Source: Oscillospiraceae bacterium
GTDB taxonomy: Bacteria; Bacillota; Clostridia; Oscillospirales; Oscillospiraceae
Direction of reading: 5' to 3'
Assembly (NCBI GenBank): GCA_017399325.1
Contig: JAFQDY010000145.1
Coordinates: forward strand, 1 to 6,274
Length of the DNA stretch: 6,274 bases
The stretch's first letter is position 1. Every line of letters begins with the position of its first letter. Shown here in pieces: positions 5,312 to 6,274 of the stretch. Below the pieces are notes generated by a model, which saw only the letters and a list, made by a program, of their open reading frames with translations, ran no database searches and was not told the DNA's origin. Made by a program: the position numbers and the translations under genes.

Positions 5312-6274
5312 TTAGGAAATATCAGCCAAGTCGAGATACTTAGCGCCGTTTTCCGCAATAAAATTCTTTCTTTCGTTCAGCGCATCACCCAAAAGCACAT
5401 CAAAATAATGGGACGTACGTTCTGCGTCTTCCGGCATCACTTTGATCAGGCGACGGGTTTCAGGATTCATAGTGGTCATCCACATCATCTCGGGGTCGTT
5501 TTCACCAAGACCCTTGGACCGCTGAATGGAAACTTTTTTGCCCTCTAATTCCAGCAGAATTTTTGCTTTTTCTTGCTCGTTGTAGGCAAACCAAGTCTTA
5601 TCCTTACAGGTAATTTCGAACAATGGGGATTCGGCAATATATACATAACCGTCCCGAATCAGTTTGGGGCAAAGCCGGTAGAGCATTGTGAGGATCAATG
5701 TGCGGATCTGGAATCCGTCCACATCTGCGTCCGTACAGATAACCACCTTGCTCCAACGCAGGGCAGAAATGTCAAAACTGCTCAATTCCTTTGCTTTTTT
5801 GCCCTCAACTTCCACGCCGCAACCAAGCACCTTCATCAAATCGGTGATGATCGGGGATGCAAAAATGCGGTTATAGTCCGCTTTCAGACAATTCAAGATC
5901 TTGCCACGGACAGGCATAATGCCCTGAAACTCTGCATCCCGGGAGAGTTTGACAGAACCCAACGCAGAGTCACCCTCCACGATGTACAGTTCCCGAACCG
6001 CCACGTCTTTGCTGCGGCAATCCACAACCTTCTGCACCCGGTTTACGATATCCACCTTAGCAGACAGATTCTTCTTCATACTGCTTCTGGTCTTTTCGGC
6101 AGACTCTCTTGCCCGCTTGTTTACTAAGATCTGGTCAGCAGCCCGGTCAGCCTCCTGCTTGTTCTCCAGGAACCAAACTTGCAGTTGCTCCTTAAAGAAA
6201 TTGGTCATTGCCTCCTGTGTAAACTTGGAATTGACCGATTTCTTGGTCTGATTTTCAAAGCAACCGATGGTGGA
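5312..6274 (-). CDS. Type IIA DNA topoisomerase subunit B (divergent GyrB/ParE-like), C-terminal 320 residues
   Basis: This is the C-terminal half of the ATPase subunit that partners the gene downstream. The frame is open to the right edge; the GHKL ATPase domain and most of the transducer are outside the window. The fragment begins near the transducer end with GCFENQTKKSV (residues 4-14, compare FEGQTK in GyrB). The TOPRIM domain follows, with its metal-binding acids: Glu100 in VEGDSALGS (99-107), the GKILN motif (125-129, in MPVRGKILN), and Asp182/Asp184/Asp186 in DADVDG. Next comes QRSKGLGEND (251-260), the conserved C-terminal GyrB/ParE signature. Oddities are EGDSALGS where canonical proteins have EGDSAGGS, and an unusual VDIVNRVQKVVDC segment in place of the usual SLPGKLADC. 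There is no long GyrB insertion. Its stop lies 12 nt before the A-subunit ATG, so the two are co-transcribed. Met at 6208 is internal, not the start. Confidence 0.94.
   Translation of the reverse strand, partial: STIGCFENQTKKSVNSKFTQEAMTNFFKEQLQVWFLENKQEADRAADQILVNKRARESAEKTRSSMKKNLSAKVDIVNRVQKVVDCRSKDVAVRELYIVEGDSALGSVKLSRDAEFQGIMPVRGKILNCLKADYNRIFASPIITDLMKVLGCGVEVEGKKAKELSSFDISALRWSKVVICTDADVDGFQIRTLILTMLYRLCPKLIRDGYVYIAESPLFEITCKDKTWFAYNEQEKAKILLELEGKKVSIQRSKGLGENDPEMMWMTTMNPETRRLIKVMPEDAERTSHYFDVLLGDALNERKNFIAENGAKYLDLADIS

Noticed and set aside
4949..5548. 199-codon plus-strand frame, and the similar plus-strand frame at 5573-6127
   Set aside because: Both are antisense to the topoisomerase genes and have no ribosome binding site or recognisable product.

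Overview
The window looks like chromosomal DNA of a low-to-mid-GC Clostridia (Firmicutes), most likely of the Oscillospiraceae/Ruminococcaceae type. This rests on protein style (a MurC with an SCEYCDSFL motif, a divergent type IIA topoisomerase pair, a YitT-family protein), on strong GGAGG ribosome binding sites, and on TTGACA/TATAAT-type promoters. The lineage is an inference; no rRNA or other marker is present.

Every supported gene lies on the minus strand, so transcription runs from high to low coordinates. The first unit begins beyond the right edge. It contains the C-terminal 320 residues of a GyrB/ParE-like ATPase subunit (6274-5312), a complete 749-residue GyrA/ParC-like cleavage subunit (5299-3050) and a YitT-family membrane protein (3040-2177). 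The spacers are only 12 and 9 nt, and the yitT-like ribosome binding site overlaps the topoisomerase stop codon, so the three are probably one operon. The two topoisomerase subunits should form one heterotetrameric enzyme. Both differ from textbook gyrase around the active site, and the A subunit lacks a clear GyrA box.

Next comes tRNA-Gly(GCC) at 2088-2013, with encoded CCA, its own near-consensus promoter and a strong intrinsic terminator. No convincing terminator separates the YitT-like gene from the tRNA.

A second unit (1833-957) has its own promoter and a perfect 14-bp-stem terminator. It encodes an unrecognised 267-residue protein with one N-terminal membrane anchor and an extracytoplasmic beta-rich part. 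Its start region is odd: the only good Shine-Dalgarno sequence lies inside the reading frame and points to an out-of-frame ATG.

A third unit is murC. It has its own TTGTAA-17-TATAAT promoter embedded in a 12-bp direct repeat and a GTG start; residues 1-280 are visible before the left edge. MurC adds L-alanine to UDP-MurNAc in peptidoglycan synthesis.

The 1834-1975 spacer holds small palindromes but no gene I can support. No mobile element, CRISPR array or phage gene is visible. I do not see a clear novel system. The best leads are the start-region anomaly, the unrecognised membrane-anchored protein and the divergent topoisomerase pair.
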